A stretch of 64,000 nucleotides of DNA from Trichomonas vaginalis G3 (taxonomy: Eukaryota; Parabasalia; Trichomonadida; Trichomonadidae). The first letter of the stretch is position 1. The number at the start of each line of letters is the position of its first letter. The notes beneath the pieces are model-generated. The model ran no database searches. It was not told the DNA's origin and saw only the letters and a list, made by a program, of their open reading frames with translations. Shown in pieces: positions 19,743 to 29,491 of this stretch. The stretch covers positions 248,001-312,000 of the forward strand of contig NC_067208.1 of the NCBI RefSeq assembly GCF_026262505.1. Direction: 5' to 3'. A program made the translations under genes and the position numbers.

Positions 19743-20570
19743 TTATTCTTCCTCTTTGAAGTTATCGAAATATTCTGTTATTTTTTCCTTCAGTAATGTT
19801 AAGTCTTCTTTGAATGTAAGTATTGTGCAACCTTTGATGTCATAGTGTGTTTGAGGAAGAGTATTTTTGACAATTTCCTTTATTTGCTCATTCGGTGTCA
19901 TTGAAATCGTTAAGTTTTCACGATAGAACCAGTTTCTGTCAGATTTATATATTTTAGCGAGGTCATAAAAGCTCTTGTTGTTTCTTCTGACTAAATGTAA
20001 CATAACCATGTCACTGTCTTCTTCTTTCTCCAACTCTTCAGTATATATCATATACTTATAGCTCTTCTCCTTTCCTTTTGGTACTGAACGCGGTATTCTT
20101 TTCTGTATGCTTTTGTCTTTGGATTCAATGACTTCATCTTTTGCATGAAGTTTCTTTTCCATCTCTTCACGTTCTGCTTTATATAGTTCATCTAACATCA
20201 TGAAAATATAACAAGCATAACGGGGCCAAGCCCACATTGCTACAGCATTTACTAAAAGTCTATGAACATAATAACCTTTCAAACCAGGAGCCAAATTCTT
20301 GCGATTTTCATACGGAATCTCTTCCCCCGGTTTTCCGAGGGAAGCAATCATATGAGGAAATTCTTCTAAAAGTTCTTTTGTCTGTTGGTTTTCAAACCAA
20401 TGATATGCTTGCTTTGTAGAACGAAGAGCGTTCATTATACTTTGCATTTGGTACATATCGTCTTTGACTGAACGAATGAGACGTAACTGTTTGTTATACT
20501 GTATGTACTCGTATTCTTCATTTATAGCTTCATGGACTATAACTGTTGTTGTGTTCTCTAATGTTGTCAT
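19743..20570 (-). CDS. KilA-N domain protein
   Basis: 275 residues from the ATG at 20570 (MTTLENTTTVIVHEAINEEY). The upstream codons belong to the shared 5' module, not to the protein. Residues ~15-125 match the viral KilA-N pattern (INEEYEYIQYNKQL, WFENQQTKELL, GYYVHRLLVNAVAMWAWPRY). A coiled coil follows (~135-160), then a C-terminal region like the DUF3627 extension of viral KilA-N proteins (KSYKYMIYTEEL...HLVRRNNKSFYDL). KilA-N proteins of large DNA viruses bind nucleic acid. A broken relative lies at 62192-63030 and a fragment at 63149-63285. Confidence 0.8.
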   Translation of the reverse strand: MTTLENTTTVIVHEAINEEYEYIQYNKQLRLIRSVKDDMYQMQSIMNALRSTKQAYHWFENQQTKELLEEFPHMIASLGKPGEEIPYENRKNLAPGLKGYYVHRLLVNAVAMWAWPRYACYIFMMLDELYKAEREEMEKKLHAKDEVIESKDKSIQKRIPRSVPKGKEKSYKYMIYTEELEKEEDSDMVMLHLVRRNNKSFYDLAKIYKSDRNWFYRENLTISMTPNEQIKEIVKNTLPQTHYDIKGCTILTFKEDLTLLKEKITEYFDNFKEEE

Positions 20571-20630
20571 TACTGTCTTTACATACAAAATAAAAAAAAT
20601 AAATAAAATAAAATTAGCGTTATTTTTTCT
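20571..20630 (-). promoter_or_regulatory. Shared 5' AT-rich module, copy 1
   Basis: In gene direction: T-rich and TTTATTTTATTTA blocks, then ATTTTGTATGTAAAGACAGT directly before the ATG at 20570. The same module precedes the genes at 22363, 23204 and 63030, so it is likely their promoter/leader. Confidence 0.6.
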
Positions 20631-20677
20631 GAGATAAACACTATTTCTTCACAACATTAAATTTTATCCTGTATGAA

Positions 20678-21012
20678 ATGACTTTAAAAAGATTATTGAC
20701 TGACTTCGAATACTATCTCATTGACGCACTGACAGACCCTCAAAACTGTGTTGAAAGTTCTTTAAGCTTTAAGATTGAAGGTACGACGCATTTTGTCTTC
20801 ACTTACGTATTGAAAGAATATGACCGTTATCATAACGAAGTGAATCAAACACTAATAAAATTTGTAGATAAAAATTGGTTAACAATGATGAAGAATACAG
20901 ACAAGTTATTGAAAAAAATAACGCAAGATTAGATGCAATAGAAAAGAAGTTTAATGAATGTCTTACAAACACGTATGAATATCTTATGCGGTGGGAAGCT
21001 AGATGGAAATAA
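20678..21012 (+). pseudogene. Small Maverick 1 protein, broken
   Basis: A plus-strand gene with a box AAATTTTATCC upstream of its ATG at 20678. The pattern FVFTYVLKEYDRYHNEVNQT, then LIKFVD, matches FVLKFCFWEYDKNHKTL then VLKFVN in the protein at 60815-61267, so the two are homologues. The C-terminal part is a charged helix ending RWEARWK. About one break. Function unknown; in both Mavericks it lies close to the replication and KilA-N genes. Confidence 0.55.
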
Positions 21013-21060
21013 ATTTACGTCAAATATGCAATTTATAAAATCTTATGTCGACAGGCTACG

Positions 21061-21133
21061 TAGCACAGTGGTCTAAGGTGGTGTTATGGAGGGGTCAGGG
21101 TCTGTGGTTCGAACCGCGACAGCGCCGTATTTT
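21061..21133 (+). ncRNA. tRNA-like unit with Pol III boxes
   Basis: A-box-like TAGCACAGTGG (21061-21071) and B-box-like GGTTCGAACCG (21106-21116) are 35 bases apart and followed by TTTT at 21130. No full cloverleaf could be drawn: the acceptor and anticodon stems fail. It is best read as a tRNA-derived or tRNA-like Pol III unit rather than a working tRNA. Confidence 0.3.
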
Positions 21134-21191
21134 CTTATTTTCTTTGTTTGTCTTGTTTGTCGTGAATAAAAAGTGTCATAAAAGTGCTCTA

Positions 21192-21257
21192 TCTTCCACG
21201 GGAATAAATAAAAAATTTACTTTATTTCTTCTTTATTTCTTTGTTCCCGTGGAAGAA
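21192..21257. repeat. Inverted repeat (13-bp stem)
   Basis: TCTTCCACGGGAA and TTCCCGTGGAAGA pair around an AT-rich loop in the non-coding stretch after the tRNA-like unit. It could act as a transcript end signal; no direct evidence. Confidence 0.55.
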
Positions 21258-21375
21258 GGGTTTTGCTGTTTTTTTCTCAGCCGAAATCAATGATTTTTTC
21301 ATTTTTGGAATCCTTAGCGAATGAGGAATCTTTTCTCTCGTGGAAGCTTTGACCAAAAATATATTTTAGGTGAAG

Positions 21376-21391
21376 AGGTGAGATCTCACCT
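21376..21391. promoter_or_regulatory. Palindrome AGGTGAGATCTCACCT, site 2
   Basis: Just downstream of the stop of the gene at 21422-22363, with AGGTGAAG on one side and three TTCACC iterons on the other, the last almost touching the stop codon. Confidence 0.75.
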
Positions 21392-21421
21392 GTTTTTTCA
21401 CCTCCTTTTTCACCTCTTTTT

Positions 21422-22363
21422 TCACAAGCGTTTTACATGAATTGTCCGATGTATATTTGAAATCCTAAACAATTTCGTAGCTTTTATTTCTTCTTTTAGT
21501 ACATCGAATGTTTTAATCATGCCGAAAGTCTCTTTATATTTCTTCTTGACGTCAGACAGAAGGAAATCTTCTGCTGTTGGATAGTTTTTATTAAGAAATG
21601 TCAACATATCCATTTTATCTTCTGCTGGCTTTTCTGCTTCTTTCTTTAAGTCTGCATAGTCGTTTCTCATACGTTCTATCTCTTTGACTGAGTAGTTATA
21701 TTTTCTTATTGCTGCTTTACATTTTGAACATTGCGGCATCGTTTTTGCGTTATACATTGAAATAAAACCAGCTAGAACAACTAAGGCGTCAATGGTTTTC
21801 TTTAACTCAAAAGCTGCTGGTTTTATCTGTTCATTCCATACTTTACCTCTTCTATCTTTATCTCTTATCTGCCATACACATTTTGCAACTAATGAAACAA
21901 AGTTATCGTATGTCTTAAATTCTTCGGATTTGTAAAGGTCAGAAATATTTTTATAAACCATGTCGCAATCTTTGTCCATAACTTTATGGTTGCAATGAAA
22001 ACCAAGGAATTCATAATTTACTTTACGTATGAATTTCTTAATTTCTACTGAGTCAGTTGCTTTGACTTCAATTTCGTCGAATTCAGGAATAGTTAGTTTT
22101 TGCTGCTGAATTTCAGGTAGTTTAGGCAAATGGTCGATGAGGTCCTCCATTTCATAAAGATACTGTTCATTTGTTTCATCTTTCGCACTACAGTCTAAAT
22201 TACATGTTAAAAGTTCTTGCTTTATCTTCTGGATTTCTGTTTCAAAAGTATATGAAGAAGGAATAAAGCTTTTCATCTCTACCAACATTGACGTAGGATT
22301 CATGACTAGCGAGTTTGGTGCTGTAGTTGTTTGAATTGTTGTTGTGCCGATTGTTGAAATCAT
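21422..22363 (-). CDS. Unrecognised accessory protein with CxxC motif
   Basis: 313 residues from the ATG at 22363 (MISTIGTTTIQ). An open frame extends 24 codons further, but that part is the translated shared 5' module, also present before two other genes. The body is helical with several Cys pairs (TCNLDC, FHCNHK, MPQCSKCKAAIRKY), and the C-terminal third contains FLLSDVKKKYKETFG and ends HVKRL. No domain name is certain. A close relative at 63550-64000 in Maverick 2 is flanked by the same palindrome, so the gene moves as a unit or is kept by both lineages. Confidence 0.6.
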   Translation of the reverse strand: MISTIGTTTIQTTTAPNSLVMNPTSMLVEMKSFIPSSYTFETEIQKIKQELLTCNLDCSAKDETNEQYLYEMEDLIDHLPKLPEIQQQKLTIPEFDEIEVKATDSVEIKKFIRKVNYEFLGFHCNHKVMDKDCDMVYKNISDLYKSEEFKTYDNFVSLVAKCVWQIRDKDRRGKVWNEQIKPAAFELKKTIDALVVLAGFISMYNAKTMPQCSKCKAAIRKYNYSVKEIERMRNDYADLKKEAEKPAEDKMDMLTFLNKNYPTAEDFLLSDVKKKYKETFGMIKTFDVLKEEIKATKLFRISNIHRTIHVKRL

Positions 22364-22434
22364 ATCTTTTATACAAAATAAAAAAATAAATAAAAATAAA
22401 ACTAACTTTATTTTTTCTATCTTAAGGAAATTCA
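22364..22434 (-). promoter_or_regulatory. Shared 5' AT-rich module, copy 2
   Basis: In gene direction: ATTTCCTTAAGATAGAAAAA, an A/T-rich core, then ATTTTGTATAAAAGAT before the ATG at 22363. It corresponds to the modules before 20570, 23204 and 63030. Confidence 0.65.
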
Positions 22435-22445
22435 TGAATTTTCAC

Positions 22446-22483
22446 GAGACCCAAAGGGTCTGAGCCGCTAAGCGGCGAGGGTG
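22446..22483. repeat. GC-rich double hairpin between accessory genes
   Basis: AGACCC-AAA-GGGTCT followed by GCCGC-TAA-GCGGC, the same two-stem design as at 15038 with the stems in the opposite order on this strand. Confidence 0.6.
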
Positions 22484-22503
22484 AAAAAACAGGTGAAAAA
22501 ACG

Positions 22504-22517
22504 GGTGAGATCTCACC
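22504..22517. promoter_or_regulatory. Palindrome GGTGAGATCTCACC, site 3
   Basis: Between the 5' module of the gene at 22363 and the 3' end of the gene at 22593-23204; GGTGAAAAAA iterons lie on one side and TCTTCACCTAAA on the other. Confidence 0.75.
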
Positions 22518-22592
22518 TCTTCACCTAAAAATTATTTTTGGTGAAAAATGACCAAATTTCATGAATTTTCACAAAAGACAAAAATAAACGCT

Positions 22593-23204
22593 TTACATGT
22601 ATTTTTCAGCAACTTCGTCAAATAATTTTATAGCTTTATCTATCTCATCTACTTCAAACGTTTCTTTACCTTTCGTGGGAGCACCATACATTTTCTCAAA
22701 CTTTTCAAGTAGTTCTGTTTCTGCAGCTCTCATATCATTAACGAACACAACCTTGACTCTATTGACTGTACTGTCATATCTTTGAGTTATATTATATGTC
22801 CTTCCTATCTTATATCTTTTTGTGTTGAAGTCCTTCGGTTTCTGAACGATGTAAAGTAAGCCTTCACTGCAACGTTCCGTATCGAATGAACCATAAGTTA
22901 TGAAGTTATATCCAACAACAGGGTCAATCCATAGAAGAATTATTGGTATAAGACTTTTGTCAATGAGATATGCTGTAGTTCCATAGAATCTTACTGATAT
23001 CATAAGCTCAGGATTTCTTGTCAAAATTTTCTGAGTTGAAGCAATTCTAACCCAGTCCTTTGTTTTCTTTCCAGATGGTGTTATAATGTCTGACAAAGAA
23101 TATTTGTTGTATTTCTTACAGTATCTTACGTTTAAATCACCAATTCTAACCACTTTGGTGTCATTGTCAATCTTTCTAACTGTTTCAAACTCAATGTTTG
23201 ACAT
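22593..23204 (-). CDS. KilA-N-like plus T5orf172 (GIY-YIG) protein
   Basis: 203 residues from the ATG at 23204 (MSNIEFETVRKIDND); the open frame upstream is the shared 5' module. The N-terminal half is a KilA-N-like region (RYCKKYNKYSLSDII, KKTKDWVRIAS, ELMISVRFYGTTAYLIDKSL). The C-terminal half fits the T5orf172 branch of the GIY-YIG nuclease superfamily: LLYIVQKP, YKIGRTYNITQRYDS, then a Glu in the AAETELLEKF helix. This two-domain layout is common in large DNA viruses. Presumed role: DNA binding and cleavage; active-site residues look present but activity is not shown. Confidence 0.75.
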   Translation of the reverse strand: MSNIEFETVRKIDNDTKVVRIGDLNVRYCKKYNKYSLSDIITPSGKKTKDWVRIASTQKILTRNPELMISVRFYGTTAYLIDKSLIPIILLWIDPVVGYNFITYGSFDTERCSEGLLYIVQKPKDFNTKRYKIGRTYNITQRYDSTVNRVKVVFVNDMRAAETELLEKFEKMYGAPTKGKETFEVDEIDKAIKLFDEVAEKYM

Positions 23205-23281
23205 TTCTGTTCTTACATACAAAATAAAAAAAATAAATAAAAATAAAGTTAGTTTTATTTTTTCTATCTTAAGGAAATTCA
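23205..23281 (-). promoter_or_regulatory. Shared 5' AT-rich module, copy 3
   Basis: In gene direction: ATTTCCTTAAGATAGAAAAA, AT-rich core, ATTTTGTATGTAAGAACAGA, ATG at 23204. It is almost identical to copy 2. Confidence 0.65.
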
Positions 23282-23318
23282 TGAAAATTCATGAGGGTAG
23301 AAATGAGGGTAGAAATGA

Positions 23319-23332
23319 GGTTAGATCTAACC
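23319..23332. promoter_or_regulatory. Variant palindrome GGTTAGATCTAACC, site 4
   Basis: Same position in the cassette as the other sites, but both half-sites carry the matching change (TGA...TCA to TTA...TAA), so the dyad is kept. The neighbouring iterons read GGGTAGAAAT instead of GGTGAAAAA. Confidence 0.7.
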
Positions 23333-23430
23333 TCTTCACCTAAATTATATTTTTTGGTGTAAATTTATGAAAACATTAATGATATCATGACTGTTCTCAT
23401 TCATGTCTGATTTACATCTAATGAAAAAGT

Positions 23431-24507
23431 TTAGAAGAATTTTCTTATTCTTTCTGGCTTATTTTTGTCTTTCCAGTACTCCCGCTCTAATGGTCCCAGA
23501 TGTGTTGGCTTCGACTCTCTCAAGTTCTTAGATGGTATAACATCTTCAACGCCTCCTTCATATCTTACTTTATAAGTGTCATCGTTTATGTTGTAGCCAA
23601 GTATTTCAATAACCACTCCTCGCTTTGCTTCGTCAATGGTTTCAGCAAGTTTGCCATTACTACTTTCGACTAATTTATGACGAGGGTAAAACGCAATAGA
23701 GTCGTCGGCAGCTTTTATAAGATATCCATTACCTTGCGTAGAGTCTACGATATAATAGTTTCTACTTAACCTTAAACGTTTCTTTGTCAACGGTTTGTCG
23801 TCAAGAACTACACGAACTTTTGTACCAGGAATGAGGGTAAATTGTGTTGAATTTCTGATATTTTGTGTTTGGCTTCGTTTCTTTTGTATATACTTTTCTT
23901 CTTGTTGTTGTGTCATTGAATTTGGTGTATGTCCTGTTGTAGAATGTTTGAGGAATTATATACTTCGAGAAAATGTTCATTGTTTCTTCGGTAAAGTCTC
24001 GCTCTTGGTTTAAATCTCTGAGCGTTCTTATGAAGCGGTTTATGATGCGAGTATGTTATGGTTATGGTCTTCAGTAGTGTAGTGAGTTATGTTATGCTTA
24101 ATGAGAAATCTGTGATTTCATTGCTGAGGTATGCACTGTCTTGGTCTGATGTTAAAGTACTTGGCTATGTTCTGCTACAACTTTGTAAAACTCTTAAAAC
24201 TTCATGAGTTCCTTTATTCCTCATTGGATATGCATATGCTTTACGAGTGTTAACATTAATGAAGATGAGGAATGGTTTATGTCCTCCTTTTCTGCTTTGA
24301 ATGAGAGTGTCAAATTGGTATGCGTCAGGAGTGTTGGAGTAAATTGGTAAAAAGTAGTCGTAAGTTTATTTTTGTTTGATGTACAACATTTTTGTCAAAG
24401 AACCTTTTCACTTCAGCTCTGTTAGTAAATCCCCAACTCTTTGCAGCTTCATTGAATTTCATAAATGACCTCCATGGATGTTGTTCGAATACTTCTTTCA
24501 AGCTCAT
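23431..24507 (-). pseudogene. Retroviral-type integrase (Maverick), broken
   Basis: Remains of the Maverick integrase, which inserts the element and makes the 6-bp duplication. The region nearest 24507 holds an N-terminal helical part. The middle shows a recognisable DDE-type core pattern (SRKGGHKPFLIFIN, a strand after the first catalytic position). The region nearest 23431 is an SH3/chromodomain-like C-terminal part (VRVVLDDKPLTKKRLRLSRN, KRGVVIEILGYN, YKVRYEGG). Several breaks are present, so no integrase can be made here. Confidence 0.7.
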
Positions 24508-26726
24508 TTATGTAAAGTTAAAGATTTTATTCTAGGCTCAAGCGCGTTCATTGAACGCGGTACCATGCGAATATAGTCACAAATTGTGGCATATAATCTG
24601 CACCCGAACCTGTTGGATTTGTTGTGAAAGTGTGTGAATGATTTCCTGTGGTTCCACAGAAAATACCTGCGCCTGAATCTACTGGGTCACTTGAAATATC
24701 ATATCTATTCATTCCCTGTCTATCCGAACCTGCTGCAAGATTTGTATAACCTCTTTTTGTTATTGAATGTGAATGACTACCTGTTGTGTTTGTAGTTCCT
24801 GTATGAGTGTGCGGTGGAAGGTTTGCTTCTTTAATTTTCTTCGAACCTCCTGTTTGCTTTGAATATCTAGCACAGTATAAGAATTTATCTACAATCTGCT
24901 TCCACGTACCAAAACCTAAAACTGTTTCTGGATTTGTTGAATTCATTGACGTATAAATAGAGCCTATAGGATATAATGTTTGAAGTATTTCAGTCTTTAA
25001 TGTTTGAAGCTCTGCTTTGTCTGCTTTCTTATCTAACATTGCTGGTAGTTCATATGCTTCAAAGTTTCTGGCATGATCTTCGATATTCCTGCAACTGTTA
25101 TCTAAATTGTTTAGTGTATCTTTTACGCTTGTACTCGGATTCTCTAAAGGTGCACTTGAACCGAGGGTATAGTTCAATATTATGTCGTCTGCTCTAACAG
25201 TAGTGAAGGAGTTATGTGTATGTTCTTTATCTGCTTTTTTATCTAACATTGCTGGTAGTTCATGTGTTTCAAAGTTTCTGACATGACCTTCAATGTTCAT
25301 ACATTTACTATTTAAGGAGTTTAGTGTATCTTTTACGCTTGTACTCGGATTCTCTAAAGGTGCACTTGAACCAAGGGTATAGTTCAATATTATGTCGTCT
25401 GCTCTAACAGTAGTGAAGGATTTATGTGTATGGTTCTTGTCAGCTTTACTATTTAATGTAGCTTGAAGTTCATTTATATCGGAGATATTGTGTTTATGAG
25501 ATTTCAAAACTTTGTTCGTTGCGTCAAGTTCATCTTTGTCAGCTTTACTTTTAATAGCATCTTCAAAAGTTATTTTTGCCTTAACTCTCAAAGTAAATCT
25601 TGGTTCAACTAATACACCGTTAACAAAGAAGTATGAAGCATAAATTTCATTGTTATAACCAAATGCTTCTGGTGCTTTACCTGTGTCATACTGTACAGTA
25701 CAGTGTATGTCATAACCTTTAGCACGAATGAATTTATATCTTCTTTCATTAACATCTTCAGTGCTTATTTGTTCATCCTGTGTTAAATATCCATGATAAT
25801 CCGTTATAATCTGTTCATCTGAACTTATATAATGAACATGGTTTTTATCTGCTTTTTCGGCTAATTTCTCTTCTATCTCATTTATTTCAAGTTCATGCCT
25901 ACCACCACCTCCTTCAGAAGTATTTTTCTTCAGCTCTTGAAGAACGTCCACTTCGCCATCTTTGGTGTCAATAATGAAACTTTGAGTTAAAACCTTTCCT
26001 GTCTTAATGGATGTTTGTAAAACTTCTTCTTCACCGTGTTCGGGGTCATGGTCGTCATCATATCTTGTGAAATCAGAGATGTTGTCATACATTAAGCATA
26101 TCTGTCTCAAAAGTTCTGCTATTTGAAACTGGAACGAAAGATATACAGAACTTTCATCATCTCCTAAAGTCAAGTCTGCTTTCTTAAGTATTTCTTGAAT
26201 GTCTGCAATGAGAACAGAGTACCTTGGAAAACATTCGAACAATATTTCATTAGCTGTTGGTTTTGGTGGTTCTTCTGGAGTTTCTGTTGTTTCAGTTCCT
26301 TCTGTAGGTTCTGTTGGAGTTTCTGCATCTCTTGACTTCAATGCTCTTGCTCTCAAAGACCTAAATGTTAGAGCACCAGGTTTTACAAAGGACTTTATAA
26401 ATGCTTTAATAGTTCCTGGTAAGTTATTGTTAGCATTAAGTAAGTTCCTTATGCTTCCATCATGTACGTCCATAGCACTATGTAAAAAATCTATACTTTT
26501 CTTGTAGTCAGCAATAGACTGACTGTGATTTTTTAAAGATTTGTCAATACCTTTAAGCCAATCTTCATGCATGTCTGATACTGAGCCAAGAATATCATTT
26601 GCTTCCTTTAGTGTATTTTGTGCTTCTCGTAAAGTATCCAATCCCGTACGTGCATTGTTTGCTATACGTCTTACAGTATCTATTTGACTCCTTGTTTCTT
26701 GCATCCAACCAGATAAAGTTTTAATA

Positions 26727-28027
26727 TAGGGTGTCCAAAGGTGTGTTTAGCACAAACCTGAATACTGCGAATAGAAATAAACAAGTTACATATATATAAA
26801 GTTTATTTAAATATAATCACCATTGGATTCAATCACGCGTTCGCAGCGATCGATCCAGGCTTGAAAGACACGCTTTAAATCATCATGAGAAAATTGCTCA
26901 AATTGCTCTCTTACAAAATTTTCAAGATCATCTGGACTCGCGAATTCGCGTCCTTCGGCTCTCTTTTTTAGCGTGCCGAATAAATAAAAGTCAGAGGGTG
27001 CAATATCAGGTGAATAAATTGGGTTTGGAACAACTTTGACATTGTTTTCCACCAAGTAATTCATTACCTTATGACTTTTGTGAACTCTTGAATTATCAAA
27101 ATGAATTGCAAACTTTTGTTTTTGTTGTTTGGATTTCTCAAACTCATCAGAATTGATAATTTGAGTAAGAACATTATCAATTAGATACTGAGCATTCATC
27201 GTATTAGGTTTTTGAAGAATATCAATTGCGATGATGCCATTCACGCCCCAAAAAACCGACAACATCATCATTGGTGTGTCAATTTTTTTCTTCGGGAATG
27301 TTTGCGGATTTTCATCCTTCGGGATCCACATGATTTTGGCTTCTGTTGCATATTGAAACCAAGACTCGTCCCCTGTTACTAAAAAGCGAAACTTCTTGGA
27401 TTGATACGCACCCAATATAGAGAGGAGCTCTTTCGAAGATTGGACTCTAGATTTTTTTTGAACTGAATTAAGGTTGTGCGGAACCCAACGTGTATACGCT
27501 AGTTTGTAGTTCAAATAATTGTGCAGATAATAACTGACTGTTGTACGTGGTATCTTTGTCATCTCCTCTATCCTTCTGAGTGATGCTCTTGGGTCTTCAT
27601 CTAGCACTTGAAGAATTGCTTTGATTTTTTTTGATCCGGCGATTTTTGTCAATTTTTATGATGGGCGCCTTTTTGTTCATGAAGTGATACATCCTAACAT
27701 GATACGTTACAGTGGAATAGCTAGGAGCATCCATACCGAAGCATTTTACCAATGTCTCGTAGATTTTTTACAGTCTTTGCATTTTTTTGCAAGAGCGAGG
27801 ATGTTTTCTTTATGATTCATTAAAAAAATGAAAAAAATCCCGCCAAAATTTCCCGCGAAACCGCCTCTTGTCTCAAAATTCATTTTATATCCCGGCATGG
27901 CGCCAAAATACAACATACTCATCATATACATATATTCATATTTTTTATTATATATTTATAATCAGCATATATCTCCTTTAATAGTCTCATATAGAGCGCT
28001 GTGCTAAACGCACCTTTGGACACCCTA
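26727..28027 (-). mobile_element. mariner (Tvmar1-like) copy 2, complete ends
   Basis: 1301 bp with inverted tips TAGGGTGTCCAAAGGTG and CACCTTTGGACACCCTA, flanked by the TA duplication (26725-26726 and 28028-28029). It is inserted in the Maverick 1 fibre gene. Closely similar to copy 1, which suggests recent activity of the family. Confidence 0.95.
26807..27820 (-). pseudogene. mariner transposase, copy 2 (frameshifted)
   Basis: D,D34D mariner transposase. The likely start is the ATG at 27820 (MNHKENILALAKKCKD). The catalytic residues are all visible in the long C-terminal frame: VTGDESWF, IHFDNSRVHKSH and SPDIAPSDFYLF, with 34 residues between the last two Asp. Copy 1 shows the undisturbed N-terminal frame. 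Here that part is shifted twice: between about 27646 and 27765 single-base losses in T- and A-runs separate the N-terminal segment from the catalytic part. Not functional as written. Confidence 0.88.
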
Positions 28028-28727
28028 TAGTATCCGAACCATTTGAAATGAAGTTCAAAGCATTTTTAACGTCATCTAAAACTTCTTCACCAAGTACTGC
28101 CCATATCTTTCCGATTTGGTATTGAAGAACTCCATATGAAGCAGCTGTTAAACCAGTATTTATAAGGTTCCATATCCATGATTTAGCAGTTTTTCCATCC
28201 TTTCCATCTTCACCATCCAAACCGTTTTCGCCTTGAGGTCCTTGTATTCCTTGTATTCCTTGTGGTCCTTGAGGTCCGGTGTCACCTTCTCTCCTTCAGT
28301 TCATCTTTATGTTCGTTATAATATTCTAATGTCATAAGGTGTACATCATTACTGCTACCAGCAACGCCGAGAATTTGTTTCTCATTCATGACTAAATTCT
28401 TTAGGCATTTAATGTTGTCGTCAAATCAAAAGCTCTTTAACAATTCAATGAGAACATTTAATACTTTCACTAATGAGGCATCTACTGTAGAATTTATATA
28501 TTGCACCATTCCATCATTTATGATGGGAACTTTACTTATTGTAATGAATGGGTCATACGTGTTAAAAGTATCGAAATCAATGACTTTTTTAGTTTTTCCA
28601 TCGTCAATGACTAAATCATTGTCTTCAATGGTTAAAGTTGAGTTTTCGTTTACTAGTTCATGTGCTCTTCTTGCTTCATTTGTTTCATACGCATATGCAG
28701 CAATTGTCATATTTTAATGAGAATAAA

Positions 28728-29491
28728 ATGTTGTTCTATTTGCAAAGTACAGACCCAAACGAATACGGGACAGTAAAGCTACAAACAAACTTAGGTCTTC
28801 AGAATGAAGCGCTTGCTTTCAGAGTTGTTGACTTCAATACTATCGCAACTTTTGTCATAACAGATGAAACAGATTTCATAGAGATTGAAATAGATGACAA
28901 AAGAAGTGTTATAACATTTCCTAACAGAGCAGAGTATAGAATAGATAAAATTGCTGGAGTGTTAAATGCTCTCATAAATGAAGAAACTATTGACAACATA
29001 GATGTCGAACTTCTTCTGAGGGAACATTGAAGTTCAGTTATGCGAAGGAGTTTAAGATAACACGAATGAGTCATAGAGTTCAACTTCTTTTGGGTGCATA
29101 CCATATGACATTTCCTTTGAAAAGTGTTGACAAAACGATTGAGATGAAATCTGTTCCATACGTATGTTATGGTAATTGTTTATACATTGAGTCTAAAATA
29201 GCTAATGTCACAGGCATTTCAGGAGTTAATAGTAAAGGTTCAGTAGAATATAAATCATTCTGTTATGAAGTAAATTCAATGTTCATTCCAAACGTTCCTG
29301 TCATAGCAACTCATTTAGGTAAATGGGTTCGCATTAGTCCTCATAATTTGAAAGACATGCAATTCAGACTTGTTGACTTTCAAGGAGAGCCTGTAGAACT
29401 GAAGGCACCAGTGCGAATGACTGTTGAAGTTGACTTTTTAGAAAATATTAAATGCAACAGCTTACAAGAGAACTCAGAGCTAAAAATATAA
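28728..29491 (+). pseudogene. Penton-like minor capsid protein, Maverick 1, broken
   Basis: Begins at the ATG at 28728 (MLFYLQSTDPNEYGTVKLQT), only 17 bp from the divergent fibre gene. The C-terminal part has the pattern common to Polinton penton (single jelly-roll) proteins: LKDMQFRLVDFQGEPVELKA followed by a strand ending in VEVDF. The homologue in Maverick 2 is 58277-59075 (SLVDANFVPVKLLCPMYLSM). About one break. The pairing of fibre and penton genes suggests they met at the particle vertex. Confidence 0.65.

Larger units (their letters stand above)
24548..28710 (-). pseudogene. Collagen-like fibre with phage tail-collar-like end, split by mariner
   Basis: A long fibre-type gene read right to left. 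Order: an N-terminal part (from 28710), a collagen-like run of GPQGIQG triplets (near 28210-28290), mariner copy 2 (26727-28027), then a long helical stalk. The stalk carries two near-identical ~70-residue repeats (KADKEHTHNSFTTVRADD) at about 25020-25440. The C terminus resembles phage tail-collar/short-fibre tips: LYPIGSIYTSMNSTNPET, GFGTWKQI, LPPHTHTG, NHSHTF, PQFVTIFAWYRVQ. Such proteins usually make host contact. Apart from the mariner, about one or two breaks are seen. The gene lies beside the penton-like gene, where a spike would attach. Confidence 0.75.

Noticed and set aside
21054-21129. A true tRNA gene
   Set aside because: Acceptor and anticodon stems do not pair and the T loop is one base short.
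21045-21293. Small protein containing VAQWSKV...WFEPRQ
   Set aside because: This is what a tRNA-like sequence gives when translated (A and B boxes); not a protein gene.
22364-22435. N-terminal extension MNFLKIEKIKL... on the CxxC protein (and the same on the GIY-YIG protein)
   Set aside because: Two otherwise unrelated proteins share it because it is the translated 5' module; starts at 22363 and 23204 fit the box spacing better.
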